64,000 nt of DNA from CAWHOW01 sp963831005 (GTDB lineage Bacteria > Bacteroidota > Bacteroidia > Bacteroidales > CG2-30-32-10): the NCBI GenBank assembly GCA_963831005.1, contig CAWHOW010000025.1, positions 38,162-102,161 of the forward strand, given 5' to 3'. Below, one piece after another: positions 39,112 through 47,393 of the stretch. The notes beneath the pieces were generated by a model. It was given only the letters and a program-made list of their open reading frames with translations, did no database searches and was not told the DNA's origin. The position numbers and the translations under genes are program-made. Each line of letters begins with the position of its first letter. Within the stretch, counting starts at the first letter, position 1.

Positions 39112-40197
39112 ATGAATATCAAAAAACTGGATTCATATATAATCAAGAAATTTCTGGGGACATTCTTTTATGCCATTGCCCTCATTATTGTTATCGTTAT
39201 CATCTTTGATATATCCGAGAAGATTGATGATTTCATTGAAAAGCATGCTCCCTTGAGTCAAATCATTTTTGTTTATTACCTAAATTTTGTTCCGTATTTC
39301 GTCAACCTGTTCAGCCCTCTGTTCACGTTTATTGCCGTTATTTACTTTACATCGCGCATGGCGAGCAATACGGAGATAATTGCCATACTCAGCAGTGGCA
39401 TTAGTTTCCGCAGAATGCTTAGGCCATATATAATCTCGGCTGTCTTTCTTGCTTTGCTGTCATTCACTCTTTCTAATTTTATAATACCACATGCGAACAG
39501 AAAAAGAATGGAGTTTGAAATGTTGTACCTTAGGGATAAAAGACATTCAAATGCAATGAATATACACATGCAGATCAATCCAGGTACTTATATTTATGCT
39601 GAACATTATGATGCAGCGCCAAACAATATGGCATATCATTTTTCGATGGAGAAATTTGACAGCAAGGGGCTATATTATAAGTTGATCAGTGATGGAGCCA
39701 AATGGGATAGTACCAAGGGCTCATGGACTATTGAGAATTACTATATTCGTAAAATCGACGGCCTTAAAGAATCAATTAAAAGTGGAAAGAAGCTCGACAC
39801 TGTTATTAACCTGAAGCCCTTCGACTTCCTTGAGAACATGCAGGATATCGAAACAATGGATTATTCCGAGTTAAACAGTTACATCAATAAAGAGAAACTG
39901 AAGGGTTCCGAAAATCTACTTAATTACCAATTGGAGAAGCATAAACGTATTGCATTCCCTTTTGCAACCATTGTCCTTACTCTTATTGGGGTTTCTTTAT
40001 CTAGCAGGAAAATGAGAGGCGGGATTGGACTTCATCTGGGTGCTGGAATTACATTAAGTTTTGCGTTTATTCTTTTTATGCAGATATCAACAACATTCAC
40101 CACTAACGGGAATCTCCCGGCTTATATAGCTGTATGGATACCAAATGTGATCTTCGGCGCTTTAAGTTGGTATTTGTTAAGGATTGCCCCGAAATAA
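39112..40197 (+). CDS. LptF/LptG family LPS export permease
   Basis: The 361-residue protein has the family plan: an N-terminal membrane region (LDSYIIKKFLGTFFYAIALI and two more helices), a large periplasmic beta domain in the middle, and three C-terminal helices (KRIAFPFATIVLTLIGVSLS, GIGLHLGAGITLSFAFILF). With LptB it extracts LPS from the inner membrane. ATG 39112 is preferred to the TTG three codons earlier. In Bacteroidota one such gene can be distant from its partner, and no second copy is seen here, so I leave F versus G open. Confidence 0.9.
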   Translation: MNIKKLDSYIIKKFLGTFFYAIALIIVIVIIFDISEKIDDFIEKHAPLSQIIFVYYLNFVPYFVNLFSPLFTFIAVIYFTSRMASNTEIIAILSSGISFRRMLRPYIISAVFLALLSFTLSNFIIPHANRKRMEFEMLYLRDKRHSNAMNIHMQINPGTYIYAEHYDAAPNNMAYHFSMEKFDSKGLYYKLISDGAKWDSTKGSWTIENYYIRKIDGLKESIKSGKKLDTVINLKPFDFLENMQDIETMDYSELNSYINKEKLKGSENLLNYQLEKHKRIAFPFATIVLTLIGVSLSSRKMRGGIGLHLGAGITLSFAFILFMQISTTFTTNGNLPAYIAVWIPNVIFGALSWYLLRIAPK

Positions 40198-40208
40198 ACC
40201 TTTGAAAA

Positions 40209-41387
40209 TTATTTCACCAGTTCTGCAACTTTAGCAGCAAGCGAGTCTCCGCGAAGTTTTTTCGCCACTATCTTGCCGTCTTTGTCAAGCAATATGGTGC
40301 AAGGGATTTCCTGCACATCGTAAAGTTTTACAACAGGAGATGTCCATACATGAAGGTCACTGACTTCTGTCCACGTCCGTTTGTCAACTTTGATAGCTGC
40401 TTTCCAGGCATCTATTTCCTTGTCAAGTGATACTCCTAAAATTGTAAAATTCTTGCCTTTAAACTTGTTATAAATCTTTAAAAGATTTTTGTTTTCCAAT
40501 CTGCACGGAGCACACCAAGATGCCCAGAAATCAATAAGTATGTACTGTCCTTTAAAGGAAGATAACGAAACAGATTTCCCGTCAGGTGTTTGGAGAGTAA
40601 AGTCAGGTGCAACTGCACCTATTGCAAGCTTGCTCTCGGCGAGTTCCTGCTCGGCTTTAACTTTCTTATAATCAGCCACTCTTTTGTGAAGGTCTTGCGA
40701 ATGCGGGTTATCAGGGTACGCGGCGATTAAAGCATTGTCGAGTTTTTCAAAATAGGTAAAATCATTTTTATCATATGCTTTGAAAACTTCCTGCCTTCCA
40801 AATTGCTGGTATAGCGCTATAATGCTTGCAAGCGACCCTGTGTTCTTATCAATAAAATCTTTAAGCGAGTTCTTGTAATCAAAAAATATCTTCTTGAAAG
40901 TGCTGTCGATAGAGGCTTTAATCTCAGCGTAATTGTCTTTTTTCTTGCTGTTCAGATAGACATGCGTGATGGAATCGAGTTTATCATCGTAGAAAATTGT
41001 AAACTTTTTAAGCTCCCTTACTTTATCTGAGCCGACAGAGCCCGAAACAGTATAGGTTCTTGCCAGCTGCCGTGCATCGGCTGTTAAATCAATGGTCTCG
41101 CCTTTGTCAATCAAAAGGGTAATGAAATTATCCTTTTTTATCTTCACTATATAAAAAGCTAATTCCTTTGGCTTCACCTTGAAAGAAAATTCACCTTCTT
41201 CATTTACAACAGCAGAATCAATACTCTTCATGCTATATAGGGTGAGTTCTTTAAGATATACAGAGTCTCTTTTTGCATTCGAAAGCTTACCGTTGAGAAT
41301 AAAACTGTTTTCGTCGGCTTTATGACCGCCACATCCTGAAAACAGGATGATAAGTATTAAAGGGAGAATGAGTATTATTCGTTTCAT
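40209..41387 (-). CDS. TlpA/ResA-like thioredoxin lipoprotein with DUF4369 domain
   Basis: The lipoprotein signal ends with FSGC (Cys19). The first half (residues about 30-140) fits the DUF4369 beta domain often found in Bacteroidota. The C-terminal 140 residues are a thioredoxin fold: VAPDFTLQTPDGKSVSLSSFKG and the active-site WASWCAPCR (CxxC). It probably reduces periplasmic disulfides. It converges on the LptF/G gene with an 11-base gap and follows pnp by 26 bases, so it is likely in the lpxK-pnp operon. Confidence 0.9.
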   Translation of the reverse strand: MKRIILILPLILIILFSGCGGHKADENSFILNGKLSNAKRDSVYLKELTLYSMKSIDSAVVNEEGEFSFKVKPKELAFYIVKIKKDNFITLLIDKGETIDLTADARQLARTYTVSGSVGSDKVRELKKFTIFYDDKLDSITHVYLNSKKKDNYAEIKASIDSTFKKIFFDYKNSLKDFIDKNTGSLASIIALYQQFGRQEVFKAYDKNDFTYFEKLDNALIAAYPDNPHSQDLHKRVADYKKVKAEQELAESKLAIGAVAPDFTLQTPDGKSVSLSSFKGQYILIDFWASWCAPCRLENKNLLKIYNKFKGKNFTILGVSLDKEIDAWKAAIKVDKRTWTEVSDLHVWTSPVVKLYDVQEIPCTILLDKDGKIVAKKLRGDSLAAKVAELVK

Positions 41388-41413
41388 GAACATTTTCTTT
41401 CTTTATAAATTAT

Positions 41414-42226
41414 TTAAAGTGAAGAGATGAGTTCCTTCATCAGCAAGGTCATTTTCTTTTCGGCTTCGTTAGCCACTTTTATCACTTCTTCGTGCGACAC
41501 TTCCACTATCTTGCCTGGAACCCCCAGGTCGGTGATGATGGAAATCGCAAAGCAGGGTATTGACATATGCCTTGCCACTATCACTTCGGGTACTGTAGAC
41601 ATGCCCACTGCATCGGCGCCTGTGTTTCTCATCCTCACATATTCGGCTGGGGTTTCAAAGCATGGACCAGATACAGAGGCATACACTCCTGTCTGGAATT
41701 TGATCTTAAGTTTTTTCGCTATCTGCGAAGCTTTTTTAACCATGTTCTTATCGTAGGCTTCGCTCATATCGGGGAAACGGGGGCCGAGTTCAGGATAGTT
41801 TTTCCCCATCAAGGGGTTGTCGGGCAATAGATTTATGTGGTCGGTGATGATCATCAAATCGCCAATCTCGAAATCGGGATGCACACCGCCACTAGCATTG
41901 CTTACAAACAGTTTTTCAATTCCCAGAAACTTCATTACCCTTACCGGAAAAGTGAGTTCCTGCATGGTGTAGCCTTCATAGAAGTGGAAACGTCCCTGCA
42001 TAGCCATCACTTTCTTGCCTCCCAGTATTCCAAAAATAAGTTTACCATGGTGGCCTTCGACCGTGGAAACGGGAAAATTGGGTATGCTATCGTAAGCCAG
42101 CACATGCTTAATGTCAATTTCGTTTACCAATCCGCCGAGTCCGGTTCCAAGTATGATACCTATCTCCGGTTTTATATCAACTTTCTTCTGGATGAATTCA
42201 GTTGTTTCTTTAATTTTTTCGAGCAT
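41414..42226 (-). CDS. Purine-nucleoside phosphorylase, trimeric type
   Basis: Cleaves purine nucleosides with phosphate. The 270-residue protein has the family blocks IGIILGTGLGGLVNEI, VEGHHGKLIFG, GRFHFYEGY, NASGGVHPDFEIGDLMIITDHINL, SGPCFETPAEYVRMRNTGADAVGMSTVPEV and, at the end, SHEEVIKVANEAE. I prefer ATG 42226 (MLEKIKET) to the Met three codons upstream. It overlaps the end of lpxK by 17 bases, which suggests coupled translation. Confidence 0.93.
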   Translation of the reverse strand: MLEKIKETTEFIQKKVDIKPEIGIILGTGLGGLVNEIDIKHVLAYDSIPNFPVSTVEGHHGKLIFGILGGKKVMAMQGRFHFYEGYTMQELTFPVRVMKFLGIEKLFVSNASGGVHPDFEIGDLMIITDHINLLPDNPLMGKNYPELGPRFPDMSEAYDKNMVKKASQIAKKLKIKFQTGVYASVSGPCFETPAEYVRMRNTGADAVGMSTVPEVIVARHMSIPCFAISIITDLGVPGKIVEVSHEEVIKVANEAEKKMTLLMKELISSL

Positions 42227-43268
42227 TTTCAACATAAGCTGTAATTAATTTGTTAAACTTTTCTTTGTCATCCGGAAAAAAATCAATCATTATCGGGATG
42301 TAATAAATGGGAAGTTCCTTTAACGCTTCCTTTGCCCATAGTGTTTCAATTCGCATCACATCTTTTTCCGTTGTGACGATTATTTTATTTTGGGCTGCAA
42401 AATTATTAAAACTTTCTTTGATTCGGATTAAATCTGAATTGGAAAAATTGTGATGGTCACCGAAATGTATGGAATCCATACTGCCAGTCATTCCCATTAA
42501 ATATTCCTCCAGCGGCTCTACTGCAGCTATCCCTGAAAATAAAATCAGGAAATCAATTTTAGCCTCGCTCTTTTCGGCTGTTCCGTTCACATGTTGCAAA
42601 GGCAGGTATTGGATATAGGAAAAGAAAACGTGTTGCCGTTCAAGGGGAGCGAGTTTATTGGTTATTCGTTTCTTATCAATAACATTTAGTTCGGGAGGGC
42701 ATTTTGTAACAATAATAATATCGGCACGTTTTGCGCCTGCTCTCCATTCGCGAAGGGTTCCGGATGGCAGCACATGATCTTCAGTATAAAGATTACTGTA
42801 ATCTGTCAGCAATATATTCAGTCCTGCTTTAATGGAGCGGTGCTGAAAGGCATCGTCGAGGAGAATGCAATCAAGGTCACCCTGCCTTTGTAATAACTGT
42901 GCAACTCCTTCGCAACGATCTTCGCAAACGGCAACGCTTATTTCTGGGAACTTTGATTTGAATTGCCGTGGTTCGTCGCCTATTTCGGCTGCCGTTGAAT
43001 TGCCATTGGCTTGTACAAATCCTTTGGTGTGTCTTTTATAGCCTCGGCTCAGGGTGGCTATATGCATATCGTCCTTAAATAACCTTATTATGTATTCAAC
43101 TATAGGCGTTTTGCCCGTTCCGCCATATGAAAGGTTTCCGACAGATATTACGGGCAGGTTGAATGATTTCGATTTAAGTATCCCCAAATCAAATAACATG
43201 TTTCGCGAGGTGGTGATGATGCCGTAGATAAGTGATACGGGAAACAGTATGATTTGAATGAAATTCAT
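42210..43268 (-). CDS. lpxK: Tetraacyldisaccharide 4'-kinase
   Basis: Phosphorylates the lipid A precursor disaccharide at the inner membrane. The 352-residue protein has an N-terminal membrane anchor (FIQIILFPVSLIYGII), the P-loop VGNLSYGGTGKTP (GGTGKT at residues 49-54), SRGYKRHTKGF, and DCILLDDAFQHRSI with the catalytic Asp pair. Size is normal. It heads a minus-strand group lpxK-pnp-tlpA-like. Confidence 0.94.
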   Translation of the reverse strand: MNFIQIILFPVSLIYGIITTSRNMLFDLGILKSKSFNLPVISVGNLSYGGTGKTPIVEYIIRLFKDDMHIATLSRGYKRHTKGFVQANGNSTAAEIGDEPRQFKSKFPEISVAVCEDRCEGVAQLLQRQGDLDCILLDDAFQHRSIKAGLNILLTDYSNLYTEDHVLPSGTLREWRAGAKRADIIIVTKCPPELNVIDKKRITNKLAPLERQHVFFSYIQYLPLQHVNGTAEKSEAKIDFLILFSGIAAVEPLEEYLMGMTGSMDSIHFGDHHNFSNSDLIRIKESFNNFAAQNKIIVTTEKDVMRIETLWAKEALKELPIYYIPIMIDFFPDDKEKFNKLITAYVENARKN

Positions 43269-43504
43269 TTGTCAAAATTAGCAAAAGTATTGTTAATGAG
43301 TTTCCATGATTCAAAATAAGTATTACAACTAGTGATTTGTGGATATTCGTTAATAGCCCTCCCTTTGTCAGCGTAGACTCCGAACACAAATCTTACCGCA
43401 AAGGTCGCAAAGAATTCCATCCTCTTCCGTCTTTCCGAAATGGACATAAATTTTTTTTCAAAAAGTTTATATTGCAATTAAAATTATTATTACCTTTGTA
43501 GTAT

Positions 43505-43567
43505 TAGAATTTTCATGGCTCTAATGTTTAGTAAAAGTCGTTCCTGTAATGGGAACGACTTTTGCTT
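43505..43567 (+). ncRNA. Candidate small RNA (promoter plus intrinsic terminator, no gene)
   Basis: TACCTTTG at 43491-43498 fits the -7 consensus, with TTG 16 bases upstream at 43472-43474. About 60 bases later the strong hairpin at 43533-43563 ends in T-rich sequence. No open frame of note fits between. The short transcript this would make resembles a small regulatory RNA or a leader. The rest of 43269-43490 is empty apart from AT-rich DNA. Confidence 0.4.
43533..43563 (+). terminator. Strong intrinsic terminator
   Basis: Perfect 12-bp arms AAAAGTCGTTCC and GGAACGACTTTT surround a 7-base loop and are followed by GCTTTT. No annotated gene ends just upstream on the plus strand. Confidence 0.75.
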
Positions 43568-43722
43568 TTATGGCATTAACTTTTTCAAAGAGAACCAATT
43601 TATTCGCCCTGCTTCCACAGCAACTGAACCTGCTATATCCATTTAGTGAATTAAAAATACATATTTATATATTTATTTTAAAAGTTTGCAGGTTTATACA
43701 AGTAATTGTTAAATTATGGTTC

Positions 43723-43730
43723 TATTTTTG
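43723..43730 (+). promoter_or_regulatory. Putative -7 box (TATTTTTG) before the AraC-type gene
   Basis: TATTTTTG matches TAnnTTTG and lies 20 bases before the ATG at 43751. The nearest TTG is 14 bases upstream, a short spacing. This supports 43751 as the true start of the regulator. Confidence 0.45.
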
Positions 43731-43750
43731 CGCCCACAAAATAGAATTTG

Positions 43751-44507
43751 ATGCTGCTGTGTAAAGATGAGATAGGTATTTATTTTGGAAAGCTGACCCC
43801 GGTTCAACACTCCCACTTTGCTGTTGAGATATCCATTTGCCCAGGGTTCGCCCATGATGCTACATATTGAAGATATGTCGCCCCGGGCTTACGAAGTTGC
43901 CATTCTTTTTACGAACCAGAAACATAGGGTTGAAACCTTCAATAATAATGAACGGATTGGTATATTAATAGATGCGGATTCAGTAAGGGCAAGGGCATTG
44001 GTGGAGCATTACAATTTGAAAGAGAAAAAATACTGGTTGCTTTTAAAAAACGATATTGAAAAACAAATATTTAGCATTAAGCAACATATGAGCTGCGCTG
44101 AACCGGCCTATTGCGAACCCCTGTTCAGGGAAATATCGAAATTTATCGACTTGCTCCTGCCGCCTGATTATGCTGAATGCATTAAACCTTTTGATAAACG
44201 AATTGAATTTATTATCAACTATATTTCAAACCATATACAGTTGAAGCAATTTAATTATACTGAGCTTGCGGAGAAAGTAAACATTTCGGAAAGCACGCTG
44301 GCCCATCTTTTCAAAAAGGAAATCGGGATACCGCTAAGGAAATACGTGCTCTGGAAAAGAATGAGAACAGTTGAAAAGGAAGTTCAGCGTGGGTTAAATA
44401 TTACTCAGGCTGCCTATTCGGCGGGGTTTACCGATGTATCGCACTTAAGTCAGGCTTATTTACGCATGATTGGCTTCAGGCCTTCATCAATTCTGAAAGA
44501 TAATTAG
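43751..44507 (+). pseudogene. AraC-family transcriptional regulator, one frameshift
   Basis: ATG 43751 opens a frame reading GIYFGKLTPVQHSHFAVEISICPG, a cupin-like AraC N-terminus, which stops at 43868. The next frame continues in register with SPMMLHIEDMSPRAYEVAILFTNQKHRVE and ILIDADS, then the C-terminal double helix-turn-helix: FNYTELAEKVNISESTLAHLFKKEIG and ITQAAYSAGFTDVSHLSQAYLRMIGF. One extra base between about 43838 and 43853, close to CCC/GGG runs, explains the break. The complete product would be about 251 residues. A protein starting at TTG 43818 would lack the N-terminal strands. The target is unknown. Confidence 0.8.
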
Positions 44508-44704
44508 TGATTGTGTTAAGTATTTTTTTCCGCCTCCAGGAAACCGCCTGCGCCTTTAATATTATAATAGTCTTCTGATAACGAATAATGTTAAAACATG
44601 GTTGCATAGTATTCATCCTGTTTACACCGTTTCGGTCCCAACAGTTCAAACTTCTTTGAATAGTTTACTGAGCAAAGCTTTAAACTTTTTATTGCAAACC
44701 TAAA

Positions 44705-44944
44705 ATGCTGCAAATGGAAATAGATGACGAGATAATTAAGAAAGCAATAAAATGCCTGCATAATAATGCCTGCCTTGTCAGGAAAGGGCACCAATGCTGC
44801 AGGGTAACCAACTTCATTCAGGATAAAGTTTGTTTTATTGAAGATACAGAGAATAAAGTCTGCAATTATAAAATTAACTTCGGGTATGCAGATATCTGCA
44901 ACTGTCCTGTAAGAACTGAAATATACAGGAACCACAAGTTGTAA
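44705..44944 (+). CDS. Small cysteine-rich hypothetical protein
   Basis: The 79-residue protein has eight Cys: a first set in CLHNNAC, CC and VCFIED, and a last set in VCNYKINFG, ICNCPVRTEIY. The second Met, at 44714, is also a possible start. The spaced Cys suggest a metal or Fe-S site, or redox use. I believe it is real because of the ordered Cys pattern and the lack of overlap with any other gene, but I cannot name a family. It sits between the AraC-type gene and NIF3. Confidence 0.6.
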   Translation: MLQMEIDDEIIKKAIKCLHNNACLVRKGHQCCRVTNFIQDKVCFIEDTENKVCNYKINFGYADICNCPVRTEIYRNHKL

Positions 44945-45040
44945 ACTGGATTTAATACATACGGCTTAAGTCCGAAACTGCTGCTTGTGCAGTTAGCATT
45001 TCTAATCCTTTTTTTTATACTTTTGAGAAAAATACGAAGT

Positions 45041-46135
45041 ATGAAAATAAAGGAAATAACCGCCTGCATCGAAAAGCTAGCTCCCCGCGAACTGCAGGAA
45101 ACCTACGACAATGCAGGCCTGATAATTGGGGATGCCGAAACCGAAGTTTCAAAAGCCCTTGTATGCATTGATGTTACCGAAAAGGTAATTGAAGAAGCAA
45201 TTGCCGACAAATGCAATCTTGTTATATCGCACCACCCTCTAATTTTTAAAGGATTGAACAAGATTAACAGCAACAGCAATGTGGGACGGTGCGTTATCAA
45301 AGCAGTACAGAACAATATTGCCATATATGCAGCCCATACCAACCTCGATAGTGTGATTGGCGGAGTGAATTCCAAACTCTGCGAAAAGCTTGGAATAATC
45401 AATACCCGGATATTAAAACCCAAGAGCAATGTTTTAAAAAAGCTCGTCACCTTTTGCCCCACCGACAAAGCTGATGTAATTAGAAAAGCATTGTTCGACA
45501 GCGGCTGCGGCCACATTGGCAACTACGATTCCTGCAGTTACAATGTTGACGGATCAGGTACATTTTGTGCCTTGGAAGGTTCAAATCCATACGTTGGCGA
45601 AAGAGACAAACTCCATCACGAACCCGAAACCCGCATCGAAACTATATTCCCGGCCTACTTGGGAAAAACTATCCTAAAAGCATTATTTGCAGCCCACCCT
45701 TACGAAGAAGTAGCCTATGATGTATATCCGCTGGATAACAAATACAATAAGGCAGGCGAGGGCATGATCGGCGAATTAAATATGGCAATGGGAACAGAGG
45801 AATTCCTGAAACACATAAAATCCGTCACAAATTGTAAGATTATCCGCCATTCTGAAACAAAGGTCAAATCAATAAAGAATGTTGCAGTTTGTGGTGGCTC
45901 TGGCAGTTTTCTGATTCACGATGCCATAGCTGCAGGTGCCGATATGTTTATCACTGCTGATATGAAGTACCACCAATTTTCAGAAGCCGAGGGGCGAATT
46001 ATTATAGCTGATATAGGACATTATGAAAGCGAACAATTTGTAAAAGAAATTTTAGTTGATTATTTAAACAAAAATTTTCCTATTTTTGCAATTCTGGTTT
46101 CAAGAGAGGATAATAACTCTGTTTATTATTATTAA
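45041..46135 (+). CDS. NIF3-family dinuclear metal-centre protein
   Basis: The 364-residue protein begins MKIKEITACIEKLAP at 45041, the standard NIF3 start; a longer upstream reading would add a hydrophobic stretch unlike the family. Metal ligands are in SHHPLIFKGL (His pair), AHTNLDSVIGGVN and GHYESEQ near the end. A central insert domain (residues about 130-230) gives the long form of the family. It ends 15 bases before the zinc-ribbon gene, a pairing I recognise from other Bacteroidota. Biochemical role is still debated (GTP cyclohydrolase-like fold). Confidence 0.92.
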   Translation: MKIKEITACIEKLAPRELQETYDNAGLIIGDAETEVSKALVCIDVTEKVIEEAIADKCNLVISHHPLIFKGLNKINSNSNVGRCVIKAVQNNIAIYAAHTNLDSVIGGVNSKLCEKLGIINTRILKPKSNVLKKLVTFCPTDKADVIRKALFDSGCGHIGNYDSCSYNVDGSGTFCALEGSNPYVGERDKLHHEPETRIETIFPAYLGKTILKALFAAHPYEEVAYDVYPLDNKYNKAGEGMIGELNMAMGTEEFLKHIKSVTNCKIIRHSETKVKSIKNVAVCGGSGSFLIHDAIAAGADMFITADMKYHQFSEAEGRIIIADIGHYESEQFVKEILVDYLNKNFPIFAILVSREDNNSVYYY

Positions 46136-46150
46136 TTAAACAAGAACATT

Positions 46151-47329
46151 ATGGCTAAGACCACAAAAAAATCGACAGTTAAAGCTAAACCGGCAGCTTC
46201 CAAAAAAGCTCCAAAAAAGGTTATTAGTAAAAGCACTGTTAAAAAAAGTAAGCCTGCCAAGAAAACGTTGAAACCGGTTGCAAAGAAATCTGTTGCAAAG
46301 AAGTCTGTTCCAAAGAAGCCCGTTGCAAAAAAACCTGTTGTCAAAAAGCTTGTTAAAATTGAGAAAAAGCAAAAAATAAATAAGAAGGTTGAAATCAAGA
46401 AACCTGTCGTAAAAAAGTTAACTAAAATTGTTGAAAAGGGGAAAAAAGAAATGGTGAAGAAAGCAGAAGCTGTTGAAAAGAAAGTTAGCGATGTAAAGAA
46501 AAAAGCCGAAGTTGCTAAGTCGAAATTCCGGGAAATGATGGATGATTCATCCGAAGTGGTAAAGGTGGCCGAAAAAAGACTGAAATCAATTGATAAAGAT
46601 GATTCATCAATTGAGAATAAATTAAGAGCACTTATCAGCCTTCAGCAAATAGATTCAAAAATTGATAAGATCCGTATCATCCGCGGTGAACTTCCTTTAG
46701 AAGTTCAGGACCTGGAAGACGACATCGCTGGTATCTCAACAAGAATAGAAAACTATACCAACGAGACGAATGCAATGGAAGAAGCTATTGCGGAGAAAAA
46801 GAATGCCATTAAGCAATGCAATGTGTTAATAAAAAAATACGAAGCGCAACAGGCTAATGTCAGGAATAACCGTGAATACGATTCTCTTTCAAAAGAAATA
46901 GAATTTCAGAACCTTGAAATTCAACTTTGCGAAAAAAGAATTAAGGAGTATAAATTTAATTTAGAAAGCAAGAAGGAGATTATTGCCGGTTCGCAAAAAC
47001 AGTTAGATGAAAAACAGCATGAAGCTGATCTCAAAAAGGCTGAGCTAAATGATATTGTTGAAGAAACAGAAAAGGAAGAAAGCACTTTACTTGCTAAATC
47101 TTTGGGAAACCAAAAGATAATTGAAGAACGCTTACTTACCGCTTACAAGAAGATCCGTAAAAATGCAAGGAATGGATTAGCTGTTGTTGTTGTGGAAAGA
47201 GATGCTTGCGGTGGATGTTTCAATAAAATACCTCCCCAGCGTCAGCTTGATATCAGAATTCATAAGAAAATTATTGTTTGTGAATATTGCGGAAGGATAC
47301 TTGTTGATCCAGAAATCATTCAATCGTAA
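46151..47329 (+). CDS. Coiled-coil zinc-ribbon protein with histone-H1-like Lys/Ala/Pro N-terminus
   Basis: Residues 1 to about 110 are a basic low-complexity tail rich in KK, AKK and PKK motifs (KKSVAKKSVPKKPVAKKPV), like histone H1 or bacterial AlgP/Hc1-type DNA-binding tails. Residues about 155-330 match the usual Bacteroidota zinc-ribbon protein: LRALISLQQIDSKIDKIR, GELPLEVQDLEDDIAG, long coiled coil. The C-terminus has four ligand Cys (353, 356, 377, 380) in CGGC and CEYC. The ordinary family members start near the LRALISLQ segment, so the tail is an addition of about 150 residues. Nucleic-acid binding is likely but inferred. Confidence 0.85.
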   Translation: MAKTTKKSTVKAKPAASKKAPKKVISKSTVKKSKPAKKTLKPVAKKSVAKKSVPKKPVAKKPVVKKLVKIEKKQKINKKVEIKKPVVKKLTKIVEKGKKEMVKKAEAVEKKVSDVKKKAEVAKSKFREMMDDSSEVVKVAEKRLKSIDKDDSSIENKLRALISLQQIDSKIDKIRIIRGELPLEVQDLEDDIAGISTRIENYTNETNAMEEAIAEKKNAIKQCNVLIKKYEAQQANVRNNREYDSLSKEIEFQNLEIQLCEKRIKEYKFNLESKKEIIAGSQKQLDEKQHEADLKKAELNDIVEETEKEESTLLAKSLGNQKIIEERLLTAYKKIRKNARNGLAVVVVERDACGGCFNKIPPQRQLDIRIHKKIIVCEYCGRILVDPEIIQS

Positions 47330-47355
47330 TTTCCACGTTAAATATAATAAAAAGA

Positions 47356-47383
47356 AAAGGGAACATTTGTTCCCTTTCTTTTT
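47356..47383. terminator. Intrinsic terminator between convergent genes
   Basis: AAAGGGAACA and TGTTCCCTTT form a perfect 10-bp stem with a TT loop, followed by CTTTTT. It ends the zinc-ribbon transcript and lies 11 bases from the end of the convergent porin gene. Confidence 0.8.
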
Positions 47384-47393
47384 AAAGTCAGAT

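Noticed and set aside
43549..43764. 71-residue protein before the AraC-type gene
   Set aside because: It begins inside the terminator hairpin, lacks features, and overlaps the araC promoter and start.
43818..44507. AraC-type protein starting at TTG 43818
   Set aside because: The frame upstream from 43751 encodes a cupin-like AraC N-terminus in register, so a frameshifted longer gene fits better.
46132..46398. Hydrophobic Phe/Leu-rich protein on the minus strand
   Set aside because: It is the antisense of the Lys-rich tail of the zinc-ribbon gene.
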